Assembly: GCF_000275845.1 (NCBI RefSeq)
Contig: NW_006766983.1
Location: forward strand, 23,754-61,912
DNA: 38,159 bases
Direction of reading: 5' to 3'
Source of the DNA: Dichomitus squalens LYAD-421 SS1
Lineage: Eukaryota > Basidiomycota > Agaricomycetes > Polyporales > Polyporaceae
Below the pieces are notes generated by a model. The model was not told the DNA's origin, did not search any database, and saw only the letters and a program-made list of their open reading frames with translations. This document shows positions 22,379 to 33,431 of the stretch, in pieces. The translations under genes were made by a program, and so were the position numbers. Numbering within the stretch: position 1 is the stretch's first letter; every line of letters begins with the position of its first letter.

Positions 22379-24575
22379 ATGTCCCTCGAGGAGAAGAAGG
22401 CTGCATCCATCGACGAAAGCGCAGCAAGTGTCGAGCAGCGCGAGGCCGGCTTCGAGTCCAAGTTTACCGCGGAGGATGAGCGGCGGCTGGTGAGAAAGCT
22501 CGACTGCCGTATCATGCCCATAGCGTGCATCATGTACCTCTTTGCATGTGAGTGTATACCCAGTTCGACCCAGGTGCCGGGTGCACTCTGATACTGTTCT
22601 GTCTGGTAGACTTGGACAGGACAAACTTGGGCAATGCACGTTTGCAAGGCCTACCTCAGGACGTGTTGCATGGTGATCCTACCGGAGTCCTGTTCGACTG
22701 GGTCAACTCCGCATTCTTCTTCTCGTATGTAAGTAAGATGTCTACCGAAATTTCTGTCCCTCCCTTGCTTGCTGTTGGAGCTGCCTCCCACTGTGGAGCT
22801 ATTGTGTCCAGTCCGCCCTTGTTCGACAGAGGCTTCCACCCAAGAAACTGGAGAAAATATCGCAAACAATGAGTCATCCAGACTGGTCGGCTGATCACAC
22901 TTCTCACAGATCCTCTGCCAAATCCCCGCGACGATTGTCTCAAAGCTCCTTCCGCCTCGCGCATGGCTAGGATGTGCCGCTGTTGGCTGGGGTATCTGCT
23001 CCGTCCTCATGGTACGTCGGACTCTGCAGTTTGTCAGCGGCCATTCTCTGACAGCGAGAATGAATGTAGTCCACCGCGTTTAACTTCCCCGGTCTCATCG
23101 TCGCGCGCGTCGGCCTCGGCGTCTTCGAGGCGGGCTTTGGTCCCGGCATCCCCCTCTACATGTGTACGCGACGTCATGCCTCTCAAACTTTGAAGCCCTC
23201 GCTGACGTTAAATTACTGATCAGCGTTCTTCTACACAAAAGAGGAGATGGGCATGCGCATGGCGTACTGGTTCGGCTTTGCAGCTGTCGCGGGCGCGTTT
23301 GGCGGGCTCATCGCGTTCGGAATCCAGCATGTGCACGCGGCCGTGGCGAACTGGAAGCTGCTGTTCGTCGTGGAGGGCATACCAACGGTGCTGATTGGGC
23401 TGTTGTCCATATTGATTTTGCCCAATCGGCCCGAGGAGACTTCGATGTTCAACGAGAAGGAACGCGAGCTTGCGCTGGAGCGCGCAAATCGGGGTCTCAA
23501 GTCGGATACGGGCCGCGTCGTGAACAAAAGTGAGTGGCTCCGCTACGCTTCGCGCTTCCTAGAACACTGACCTTGAATTTATTTCTCAGGCCACATAAAG
23601 GCAGCGTTCAAGGATTGGAGGGTTCGTTGTACTTTCGGATGTTTTGGGCTTCGCGAACTAATGCTGAACAATGACATTGCAGATCTACGCTGCGGGCGTG
23701 ATGTACTTTGGCGCAAACTGCGCCCTCGCGTCGATCTCAGCATTCCTTCCGACGATTATCAAGACGTTCGGATTTAGTGCGCGCCCTTCTATCTAATCTC
23801 CCCCATCGCTGCCATTGACTCTAGTTCTTCATATACACAGCGAACGCGCTTGCCCAGCTGCTTACTGTTCCGCCCTACGCCGTTGCGGCGATCTTCCTGT
23901 GCTTGAACTCGTATATCTCGGACCGGCTGCAGAGCCGTGGGCCGTTCGTCGCTGGGGTCAGCGCACTCGCCGCCATAGGCTATGTGATCCTGCTTGCGGT
24001 TCCGGAGAACGTCCACGCGCGGTACTTTGCGACATTCTGCATCGTCAGCGGGACATATACGACGATTGGGGTTATCATCGCCTGGTGTAGGTGTGGGACC
24101 GCTTGTTGGCGAAAGGCGTGCTGACGAGTGTTGCGTTGCATAGTCGCTCACAATCTGGGCTCGGAGACGAAGAAAGCGACGGGGATCCCGATGTACATGG
24201 CCATCGGACAGTGCGGCAGCGTGCTCGGCTCGCATCTGTTCCCCTCGACCGAAGGGCCGCGCTATATGTACGCTTCGCTCTGGCGCCCCTCTCGACGGAG
24301 GAGGATGTGCTGACGGGTCCGATGTGTTTGTAGCAAGGGCTTCGCAGTCACCTGCGCGCTCGAGTTCCTCGCCGCTATCGTGGCTATCGTCCTCACAGTC
24401 AACTATCGTCTAGAGAACAAGCGCAGAGACAGGGAGCACGGGAAGCCGATCCTGAATGCGACGGTAGACACGTCGGATCTTGCAGACCAGGTGCGTGCAT
24501 TTGCAATCGACGTCTGGTGGCTATTGTAAAGGCTCACTGTGGGGGTAGGCTCCGGACTTCCGCTACGTGCCTTGA
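22379..24575 (+). CDS. MFS transporter, ACS (Dal5/Tna1-type) family, copy B
   Basis: Paralogue of the divergent copy A and clearly its close relative: the loop LDRTNLGNARLQGLPQDVLHG, GVLFDWVNSAFFFSY, GLIAFGIQHVHAAVANWKLL, ILPNRPEETSMFNEKE, YAAGVMYFGANCALASISAF, TNALAQLLTVPPYAVAAIF, AWFAHNLGSETKKATGIP and STEGPRYIKGFAV all recur. The ATG at 22379 starts MSLEEKKAASID. Introns sit at the same sites as in copy A, all with GT donors. The end is APDFRYVP followed by TGA at 24573-24575. Twelve membrane spans are expected for the family, with a cytosolic N-terminus of about 50 residues. Looks intact. A plasma-membrane importer of a small organic anion is the family expectation; the substrate is unknown. 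Confidence 0.92.
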
Positions 24576-26116
24576 CGAGGCTGAGAAAGGTGATGACGAA
24601 TACGAACCCATACATTTACGATGTCATGTTTGTGTACCCCTGTATTCTAATGTAAATTAGCACCCCCGGCTTCTCGCGACTTGCCGCATGTAGTACGCTG
24701 TGTCTTGTCGAACATCGTAGACCGTTACTAGCGGATAAGACATCGGGGCCCGAGAGAAAGAAGTGCTTGGTGGCGCAGGTCAGATGAAGAAGGCCCGTCT
24801 AGCTCAGCGGCGCATTTCTCGTACCCCGGGATAGGGCTTTCCGAGAGGAGTCCAGACCATGCCGGGTGTTATCCATGTTGTCCCATGGTAACATTTGCAA
24901 CAGGATGTCGTACTGAGCCCGGTCCGGAACAGGAGAGCTTTCTCTCAAGAGTCTTGGAATCTCCATTGCTCTCCTCGAAGTACGCGAAGCAAACCCTCAA
25001 AACGCCGACCATCAAGAGTCAATGAGGGAATCATCGACGTTGGGGAACATACGAAGTAGCGGCTCCAGATAACGAGGAAAGATGGCGTGACCCAGAGCAA
25101 GAGAGCACATGGCGCAAGAATGCGGGGGGCTTACGCAGGCAGGTTCTGGGATTATACAAATTCGCGTGGTCTGGTTCAGGTTGTTCAAGAGTTTGTGTGA
25201 GGTAGCCCGTTCCTTAGCAGACGTCGAGCAGGACTGGAGACAGACGATGATCATAGTTACCTTTGCAAACGTCCTTGGACAATCAGGGTAGGATGCAGCC
25301 TACGCACGAGGATTATGGTCACGGGGGCGTGAGTAAGCGACACCTTTCGGAATGAGTTTGGTTCAATGATTGCTGAGAGGATCCTGCTCGCGTTCGAAGA
25401 TGAATGCAGGTGACCGCGGCGGACAGTGGGAAACAGGATGTGGAGGAGCCTGAGTCCGTCGTCCAGCCCAAGGACTTAATCAATTTATCGGGGACTGTGA
25501 ATTCTGTAGTTGATTCCAAGGCATACATATATGCCACCCGCATATTACGAAGCTGCCGTAGGCATAGAAAGTAAAATTGACCCGCTCATTCTTAGTATGG
25601 GAGAAACGACGTACTGCTTGAGCGCTCTCAACGATCGGCCCCCATTGGCATACAGAGTATCATTTGCATAGTCTCCAAGGGCCACGCCGTGCGTGCAATA
25701 TGAGGAAGCTAGCAGTCGTCGTCACAGGTATATGGGAAGGGCTTGAGTGGACTGATGCACGCAAAACCTCTCGTCTGAAGGCCGACGTGTGAGACGAGGG
25801 GATTGGATGCGGAATTTTGAAATAGACAATTAATCTTTGAGCGGCACTGCGTCGCTACTGGCGACGGCGTCGAGCAGAAGAGGAACAATGGTCGACGACA
25901 GAGTTGAGGGACCGGGGCAACGCCCTATTTACCGGGTTCAATAGGTGTGGCTTACATAAGCGCGCCCTTGATCATTTTCTGCAGGATGGCTGGGCAGCAT
26001 TCCTCGTTCCTCCCGCGTCGTGCTCGACACCTCGGCGCGGTTCATACCACCACGGCATCCCTTACGCGTGGCCATCGACTCCGCTCTCTCTGTCTCCACG
26101 CTCTCGTGTCCTCATC
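24576..26116. other. Intergenic with F-box/LRR-like remnant
   Basis: 1.5 kb between MFS copy B and the Rrm4-like gene. The middle holds the minus-strand fragment at 25012-25500. The rest shows nothing I can name. Just upstream of 26117 the sequence is C/T-rich, consistent with a fungal core promoter and leader. Confidence 0.45.
25012..25500 (-). pseudogene. F-box/LRR-like gene fragment
   Basis: On the minus strand a frame reads LGLDDGLRLLHILFPTVRRG and SFRKVSLTHAPVTIILVRRL down to a GTAACT donor-like site near 25254, then continues to FPRYLEPLLRMFPNVDDSLIDS and a stop at 25012. The string LLRMFPNVDDSL resembles LLHIFPNLDSSL in the broken gene at 979-3480, which suggests the same family. Neither an initiator exon nor the C-terminal part is present, so it is read as a truncated relic. 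Confidence 0.35.
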
Positions 26117-29100
26117 ATGGCTTCGGAGTACAGCAGCCCGCCCCCAGAACCTCGTCACCAACCCCATCCATATCTCCACGAGCCTTTGCTGTACATCTCC
26201 AACCTCCCGGCGTTCGTGAGAGACGAAGATCTTGCCGTCACGTTCCAGACATGCGCGCCGTTCCGGCCGAACATACAACGAGATGGGTCCAACAGACCGT
26301 TGTCGGGGACGATCGAGTTCAAGTATCTGGAGAAGGGTGAGTGACGGCTTTGATTTCTGATTTAGAATTTTCTCTCCCCAATGCTCGGAAACGGCCCTGT
26401 ACGATGCAATTCAGTCTTGTGGGTCTTCCGGAGCGTTGGGATGTGAGCACGGGAGTGTCGTGAACGCGCCCAATGCACGAATCAATGTATCGTCGAACGG
26501 GACATACTCAGCCGTGCACCGTTTGGAGAAATGGTACTTGCCTTGCTCGGTCGTTTCCCCCTTCGGGCGTCCACCAATCTAGGCCTATCTTGTTCTCGTC
26601 CGAGAGTGAAAACCGGCTCGGCTGCGATTCCGTACACGACGGGCAACGCTTAGAATCCCTTCGCGTGAAACGGAGGTCTTTTTTCGGGACAGTCCTAACT
26701 TTTCCCTTTGCCGACGTCCGCTAAAGGGCGCTGAGGAGTCGGCAATGGAAACGTTGTACTTGCCCAGAGATTCTACAGCCCTTCCACAAAGAACGACTCG
26801 GGGCGCTGCCCTTCGTGGTATTGTGGCGGATGGAGAACAGTTGTTCCATTCCCTTATCCGATGCTTCTATGAAGCTTGGTTGACGACTCCTCAAACTGTC
26901 TTCGAAATTCATCAGGACGAGTTTCTCCAACTGCGAGACAGCCGTCTGAGCATATCCCGCTGCTCCTACCCTGGTCAGAAGCGTTTGTCTTGTTGCCCCT
27001 CCCGCGGCTAGTCGAGGAATGATTGCTGTCTCGTGGGTTTGTCGCGCTTCACACTTCGCGAATCTGTCCCTACGTCCGAGTCCCCCTCATCGTCACTTTA
27101 TTCTGACCATATCTCTCGACAGCGGAGAAGGCACTTGCGACGCTGCAGGGCCGCCCGATCCCCAATCTACCCCAGAACGTTCCTCTTGTTCTCTCTCCGT
27201 ATCCTTCCACCACACCACCCACACCTCTTCCTCCCCCTAATGCCTCTCCACGACTTGTGAAGCAACTTCCTCTAGGATACACTGACTCACAACTTTACGA
27301 CCTTTTCCGTCCGTTTGGAGCTCTCGCCTCGGTGCGCACGCAAGCCCCGTTTGGCAAAGACACCGGCGTGGTCGAGTTCTGGAGAGAGGAAGACGCTCGG
27401 GAGGCGGAAGACACGATGCATTGTGCCGAGGTCGAGGGCCAGAATATCGTCGTGCAAGTATATCAACCCCGCCGTGCTGGGGCGATCGCGAGCGAGTTTT
27501 CTCCGAACGCTCCGTCGTTCATCCCGACCGGCTCTGTATTTCCATACCCCGCTCAGGTACGTTGAGTGGAGAGCGTTTCATGGATAGGGCTAGATAATCA
27601 TCTGTAGTATTCCCCGCCTCGGCAATCACCCTATGGTGGACCGCGTCAACAACAACCTCTGTTTATCCATGGCCCTGGACAGCAAGTGCAGTTGGCCCCG
27701 CTCTCTGGTCCCGGATCCACCAGCCACTCTGGGCTCATTGACCCTTGCAATCTGTTCATCAAAGTATGTCTGCAGGTCCGTCTGTGAGACGCCACAGCTC
27801 ACTAACGGCCTCGTCAGAACCTCGACACCTCGATTGACTCCAACGGGCTTTTCTCGCACTTCCGTCAGGTAACCTATTGCCTTCGATTGTCGTTCCTTGG
27901 ACCTAATTCATATCACGACTCGCAGTTTGGACAAATTGTCAGGTAGGTTGGCCGATGACGACATTTCTCGCTCGAGCTAACCCTTCCAAGCGCCCGTGTG
28001 ATGCGTAATGAGCAAGGAGAGAGCCGTGGGTTCGGGTTCGTATCTTACCAGACCCCTGACCAAGGTGGATCTCGTTGTATCCCCGTTTCGTATCTGTGAT
28101 TCGCTGACTTGCCTCGCTAGCTGCTGCGGCTATGAACGCGATGAACGGCGTCACACTCGGTACGAAACAGCTTGTGGTCCGCCTGCACGAGCCGAAGCAG
28201 CTCCGGCAAGAGAAGCTCGCTCAGCGTTTCGGCGGCCACAACGGGCATCCTCGGAGCAGCAGCGGTGCGACATCTCCGACGGCAAGCGAGGCGGGCGAGA
28301 GCTACGCTGGGTGGCCTAGCCCCAGCAGCCATCCTGCTGTCCTTGGGTCACCCGTCATGGGACATCATGATCGGCCAGATAACCGGGCTCGCCGCAGCTC
28401 TGGTAGCTTTTATCACGTAGGTGTCCCTATCGTTTACCAGTCGTTGCTTGGCCTAATGAGCCCTGCAGGCTGCACTCGCCGGCACGCTCAATCTGCCTAT
28501 GCGCTATGACGACCTCTCTGCGCTATCTCCGGTCGTCCGGAAAGAGGTGCTCTCTGGCGAGCTCCAGCGGCAGATCAAGGGCATGGATGCCGTTTCCAGC
28601 GACGAGCTCGAGTCGGTCGTGCAGGCTATCGTGGGGCTGTCGCTGAGCGAGGTCGTACAGGGCATCCAGGACCCTGCGAAGCTGTCCGAGCAGGTGCAGG
28701 CGGCGAAGAAGTCGCTGAACCTGTCGAAGGGGTCGTCGCCAGCGCCTCCTTCTCCGTCCCCCGCTGCCTCCCAGGACTCACGCCTCCTCGATATTGGTCC
28801 GAACGCGACTGCCTCCGCGCCCGATCATCCCTCTACGCCCCTCTCCATGCCTGCGACGCTTTCCACACCCCCGAGGACCGAGTCTCCGTCTGGATCGCTC
28901 ACGACGCCCCAGTCTGAGCGCGATCGCATGTTTGCTGCCGTCTCGAAGCTCGAGTCCTCCCAAGTCTCAGATCTCACCGACCTCCTCATGTCGCTGCCCA
29001 AGCGCGAGCGCGCCATGTGCCTGTTCAACGTAGAGGTGCTCCGCGCCAAGATCGCGGACGCGAAGCTCGTCCTAGAAGTTGACGAGACCGAGGAACAGAC

Positions 29101-29708
29101 GCCTGCCGTACAGACCGTCCCCGTCCCGCAGACCCCGCAGCAGCGCAAGGTGTCGGCTGCGTCGTTCGACTCGCCTCACACCCCAGATCTGTCATCTCGT
29201 GGGCCTAGCGCGGCAGCGAGCCCGACACCCGCGACTCCGAGCTCGCAGGTGCACACGATCGCGTCGCTAGCGCGCCTGCCGGCGTCCGAGATCATCAAGC
29301 TCGTGCAATCGTCGTCGGTGACGGGCTTGCCGCTGCCCAAGGCGGACCCGATGGTTGTGAAGGCGACGGACGAATTCATCGATAGTTTGCAGGACAAGCC
29401 GATCAACCAGCAAAAGCAACAGCTGGGTGATAAGCTGTGCGCCATGTCCTTCTTGTGGTACGTATGTTTTGCTAACTGCGTATGTAGGTGGCGTGTTGTC
29501 AAGGCCTTTGGTATCAAGGGTGCGGTAAGTGTTGTATTGACGTTGCTCGTTAACTGCCTGTGAACTCACAATGTTCGTGTTGCAGCCCAAAATCACAATC
29601 GCTCTGTTGGATCAGGACGACCTTCGTCCGCTTGCGCACCTGATGAACAGTTACCCGTCGGTGCTTAAGGAAAAGGCTCTCCTTGTTCAAGCCGCTCAGT
29701 CCAAGTAA
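26117..29708 (+). CDS. Rrm4-like mRNA-transport protein: three RRMs and MLLE-like C-terminus
   Basis: In Ustilago maydis, Rrm4 rides early endosomes through Upa1 (PAM2-MLLE contact) and carries mRNAs along microtubules. The 10 exons read here give 791 aa. RRM1 is residues about 24-97 (LLYISNLP, SGTIEFKYLEKAEKAL), RRM2 about 117-190 (RLVKQLPLGYTDSQLYDLF, GVVEFW), RRM3 about 265-345 with canonical RNP2 NLFIKNL and RNP1 RGFGFVSY. A Ser/Pro-rich spacer leads to MLLE-like stretches: ELESVVQAIVGLSLSEVVQG, RDRMFAAVSKLE...LTDLLMSLPKRE, and the terminal QQLGDKLWRVVKAFGIKGAPK followed by ITIALLDQDDLRPLAHLMNS, ending VQAAQSK. Intron 1 (26337-27122, 786 bp) splits RRM1; exon 5 is only 17 bp (27926-27942). 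The ATG at 26117 is the first in frame with the RRM. Alternative: a PABP-like protein of other function, but three RRMs plus several MLLE-like units favour Rrm4. Confidence 0.82.
26337..27122 (+). other. 786-bp first intron inside RRM1 of the Rrm4-like gene
   Basis: GTGAGT donor after KYLEK and CGACAG acceptor before the codons for AEKALATLQG; the join restores RRM1. It is the longest intron in the window. I saw no box C/D snoRNA pair (no RTGATGA) and no transposon ends in it. Confidence 0.75.
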
Positions 29709-31326
29709 TCTCGCAAGTCTCGGTGCTCGTCGCCTGTCCTATATCCGCAGTGTCAACGTTCAGCTGCTCTTTCGGGTTTCTATTCCTTGCCAGTGCTGTC
29801 AATTGCCATACCTCCTGAAATCGACTCCGGACTGAATGCCCATCCTCGACATACCACGTCTCGCACACAAATTCTCGTTACCTTTCCCCGCCATAGATCG
29901 CGTCCGTTGCCCATCCGGCGTCGGGTACGACACTGGTCCAGCATCTGGTTCTCGCTCTCGCTCTCTATCAAATGTCATCAATCCCACACCTTTCCTTCTG
30001 TCTTTACAATCTAATGGAATGACTCTCGTCATCGTTACACGTCACAATTCACACTGTTGCTTGTTTTACCCCCCCCCCCCCGCCTTGATTCCTCCTCTTT
30101 TCCGTCCCCACACCAACACGATGCACAACGATCGTCGACGGACATTGTCTCGTGTGGCGGTCGTTCCCGTCTCTCCCCTCTACTCTGTCGTATCCCCGTT
30201 CACGCTCTTACCTCACCTAGCTACGCCTGTTCCTATTACGACCTTTTATGATTGCTGCAAATTCGTCCCTGACATTTACTTTGCTTGTTCTGCCCTTGAC
30301 GTACTTACCTGCCATACTCACTGCTGTACACGTGGCTCCGACAAATGAAGAATGCTGAGCCGCGTGTGTCGAATGCGTGATGCTTAATGACAGCGTCTGG
30401 GCATGCCCGCGTCGTTAGTGGACGACGGGCACGGTTTGTAGCTACAGGTTACTGCTCACCGCGCAGAACCATATATAGCCCAATTCTAGCCGACCTAACA
30501 AAATATCGACAAGCTCTGACCACGACGGGTCAACTCAACTCAGGTACTTTGTAATAGTTTGTTGTTTTGTCGGACCTGCTCTGAACCACATTTGCATGCA
30601 GGCTCCGAGTTCCTCCCGTACAATTCTACTCTCGGATTGATGTTCTTATTAATCACAGTTCACTTCCCAAAATCTCCTCCATGAAAAGACCGTTATAGTA
30701 AGCTGATGTGTCAGTATCACGAGTTCTATGCATCTTTCTGCTTCGCGATCCGGGACGGATCGTGGCTAGCGATAGAGAGTACGCAAGTCTATATACCTGC
30801 TTCAACATACACTGACACCATGAATATTACAGTACTTCCGCGGATCAAGAGGGGTCTAGGTCAATGAGCCGCAGCTACAACACCAGAAGTCTGTACCGGG
30901 ATGCATCAACTGAATTGCTGCAGCGAAGCCGTGCGGGGGCAAGGGCACCGGCCCTTGCTCCGAATAAGCGATGTACGTGTCCACTGTCGCCTATCGGCAG
31001 AAACAAAATAGACTACATACGATTTCGACCCAGGCGGCGGTACAGATCTCAATCGTGTGGACATACGACCGCTCAGTCGATGGCTTCGCATGGGAACAGC
31101 CGTCTTGAGGTGGAGAAATCTAGAGGAGAGCTGCAGCTTCGGTTGTCGATGTTACTCGATATCGCTAGATGATGCCACATATGCTCTCGTCTTCTTCACT
31201 AACGCATTTTGGCAGAATAGAGAAGTCCTTCTGGCGTACGTGTACGAGGCAAGATAAGTAACATCCCTCATCTGCCTTCATCCACCATCTCATCTTCAAC
31301 CTCCACACTGAAAGCACGCATCTATC
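29709..31326. other. Intergenic, 1.6 kb, with C13 homopolymer
   Basis: Holds the 3'UTR of the Rrm4-like gene and the upstream region of the Myb-like gene. A run of 13 cytosines lies at 30069-30081 inside a pyrimidine-rich stretch. Frames here are low-complexity and unlike proteins. Confidence 0.5.
30069..30081. repeat. Poly-C homopolymer (13 C)
   Basis: Thirteen consecutive C. Such runs are prone to slippage and sequencing error, so the exact length is uncertain. Confidence 0.8.
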
Positions 31327-33431
31327 ATGAATCCCACCTTCAACGGCCAAGCACAATGGCTCCTCAATGCGCTCTTGACTCACCTCCACCTACAGCGTCC
31401 TCAGCCACAAGGCCCGCCCGCGCATTTGGCCATGAACTTCCCACAGATGGTGCCGTTACAACCAGTGGGGCTGCCAAACGCTCTGCCGCCGTGGATACAG
31501 CAGGCCGCGCTGCAGCAATGGTTCCAGCAGCAGCTCCAGGCGATGGGGCTGATACCGCAGCAATACCAGCCGCCGATTGCGGGTCCCGTCCAAGGACAGC
31601 TGCTCCAGGACATACTGGACGCAATCCAGATGCAACTCGGGGATTTGAAGAACGTCAAGAAGGAGGAAACGGGAGACCTCGACCCCGCAGATTTGCAGGC
31701 CATTGTTCATGCAATCAAGAAAAGGTGGCAGGATGGCTCAGTGGCTAGGCTTCAAATCTTCGACGAATTGAGCATAGTATGTAACTCAGTCCTCTAGACA
31801 TGTGCTACAGTCACTCATCCTCGCAATAACTGCAGGGCAGTGATCGCACGGCAATAGGTGAATGCTGGCTACCTATCGTATGGCATCAGTGCACAGGCTG
31901 ACTGCTGCTGAAGATTGGATGAGGATGTTCATAGCCAACATGGACAAAGTTTTCGCTCAAGTGGACGCAGACACTTCCTCAGGTCCTACGAACGACGTTG
32001 CTCCTGCAACATCTGCTGGTGGATCGTTAGTCTCGGATGTACGCGAAAGCCAGGGAGATATTACTCGGTAAGTAACATCCTTGCCCACTAGTCCTCACTG
32101 TCGCAACATAGTCTGAGGGCATTGTCGAACATGATTCCTAGGCATAACATCGTTACGCGCTCGAAAACTGGCTTTAGCACTCCCAAGCGAGCGGCACATC
32201 AATCTTTGCGTTACGAACTCCTTCCTGTCCGGAGCCTTCCCTCTGCTGAGACGTCCAAGAAGGAAGGACAAGAGCCGATCTTTCACGACGTCACGTTCAT
32301 CCCCCCTTCGGATGGTTCCGAGAAACCGCGTCTGCCACGGCTCCGCTCCTCAGCTGCCGACCCGAATGAAAAGTTTACAGACGACGAGAAGGTCTTCTTC
32401 GTTCACTGGCTACGTTGGCGCCTACGCCAGGGGCCGTTGCCGGACAAGGACGAGCTCTTCGAGGAACTCCAAACAGAGGTATACCTACACGCCAGCTCAC
32501 CACGCTCAGCCATATCCTAACCTATTCCCATCGTTACTCGCAGTTACCGCATCGCACCGCTAGCATGTGGAAGAGCCATTGGGAGGATCATCCCGAGCTT
32601 CCCAATCAGATATATCTTGCAGCCAAAGAGCGGGCCGAGAAAGAAGAAAATTGGGGGATTTTCCCGACAAAAGCCGCCGCGCTTAACGAACCCTTGTTTT
32701 TGGAATCAGAGTCGGAGGACGACGGGGACGATGGACGCTCCGACCCCAGCTACTCTGACCGTAACGGGCCGATCCCTACGCTCTCGCCGCTGCCTCGTGC
32801 CAGAAAGAGCAAACACAATGTCTCGGACGCCGAGCTCCGTGCCATGGCCCTGTACAAGTTCGAGCATGCCGCGAAGTGGGAGAACAATACCCGCAAGTAT
32901 CCTCTCTGGCGCGACTTTGCTAACAGTCCCGAGGTGAGCGTGTCCATGCGTAACTTGATTTAGACCATTTGAGTCAACTCCCTGCATTCGTACTGCAGAA
33001 CATCCACAAAAGAACATCAGAAGAGTGGAGGGGCATCGCAATGAACAGGAAGTACGCGAACAGTACGTCTACCCGTCGTTATATCCCTGCCTCGACTGAC
33101 CAGGCCAACACCTACTTTCATAGTCATCAGACGCTACGTAGAAGAGCATCGCGCCCATGCCAACGTCGCGAAGGATGTCAAGACGATGTCAGCGAACAAG
33201 GACACGGTGACCCACTCCGCGCTACCTGCCAGTAGTAGATCAGCGGCGTCTCCTGTAGGACCGGCGACGCAGCTTGAGGGTGGAAAGCGCGCAAAGCGTC
33301 CTGCTGACTTGGGCGGGACAAGTAAAGACTGGACTGAGGAAGATCAACTCTCAGCCAAAAGGATGAAGATGGGCTTGGCTCCGAAGAAAAAACGGGTGGT
33401 CTGGATCGATTTGACTGACGATGCAGACTAG
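31327..33431 (+). CDS. Nuclear protein with two Myb/SANT-like segments, NLS and SUMO-interacting-type motif
   Basis: Not a family I can name. The ATG at 31327 opens a Gln/Pro-rich N-terminus (about 150 aa: LQPVGLPNALPPWIQQAALQ) with an acidic/basic helix NVKKEETGDLDPADLQAIVH. The middle exon carries FTDDEKVFFVHWLRWRLRQG and, across an intron, LPHRTASMWKSHWEDHPELP, with tryptophan spacing like a Myb/SANT or Rap1-type Myb fold. A second such unit is FEHAAKWENNTRKYPLWRDF and NIHKRTSEEWRGIAMNRKYA, then IIRRYVEEHRAHANV. The tail has GGKRAKRPAD, LAPKKKRVV (close to the classical monopartite NLS) and ends VVWIDLTDDAD, a SUMO-interacting-type hydrophobic-acidic motif. Clean introns join the later exons, but the first junction (31774 to about 31893) could not be resolved in frame with a strong donor and acceptor. 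Probably DNA- or chromatin-associated. Confidence 0.65.

Noticed and set aside
26337..27122. snoRNA hosted in the 786-bp intron
   Set aside because: No RTGATGA box C paired with CTGA box D and no clear H/ACA fold was found by eye.
29449..29487. Short intron of about 30 bp starting at GTACGTATG in the Rrm4-like gene
   Set aside because: Too short for a fungal intron; the 51-bp intron 29437-29487 (GTGCGC donor, GCTAAC branch) keeps the MLLE-like frame and is preferred.
28778..29596. Minus-strand frames opposite the Rrm4-like C-terminus
   Set aside because: Shadows of a GC-rich exon with no domain.
30864..31172. 102-codon plus-strand frame upstream of the Myb-like gene
   Set aside because: Low-complexity Arg/Ser composition, no homology sense, and no splice continuity with 31327.
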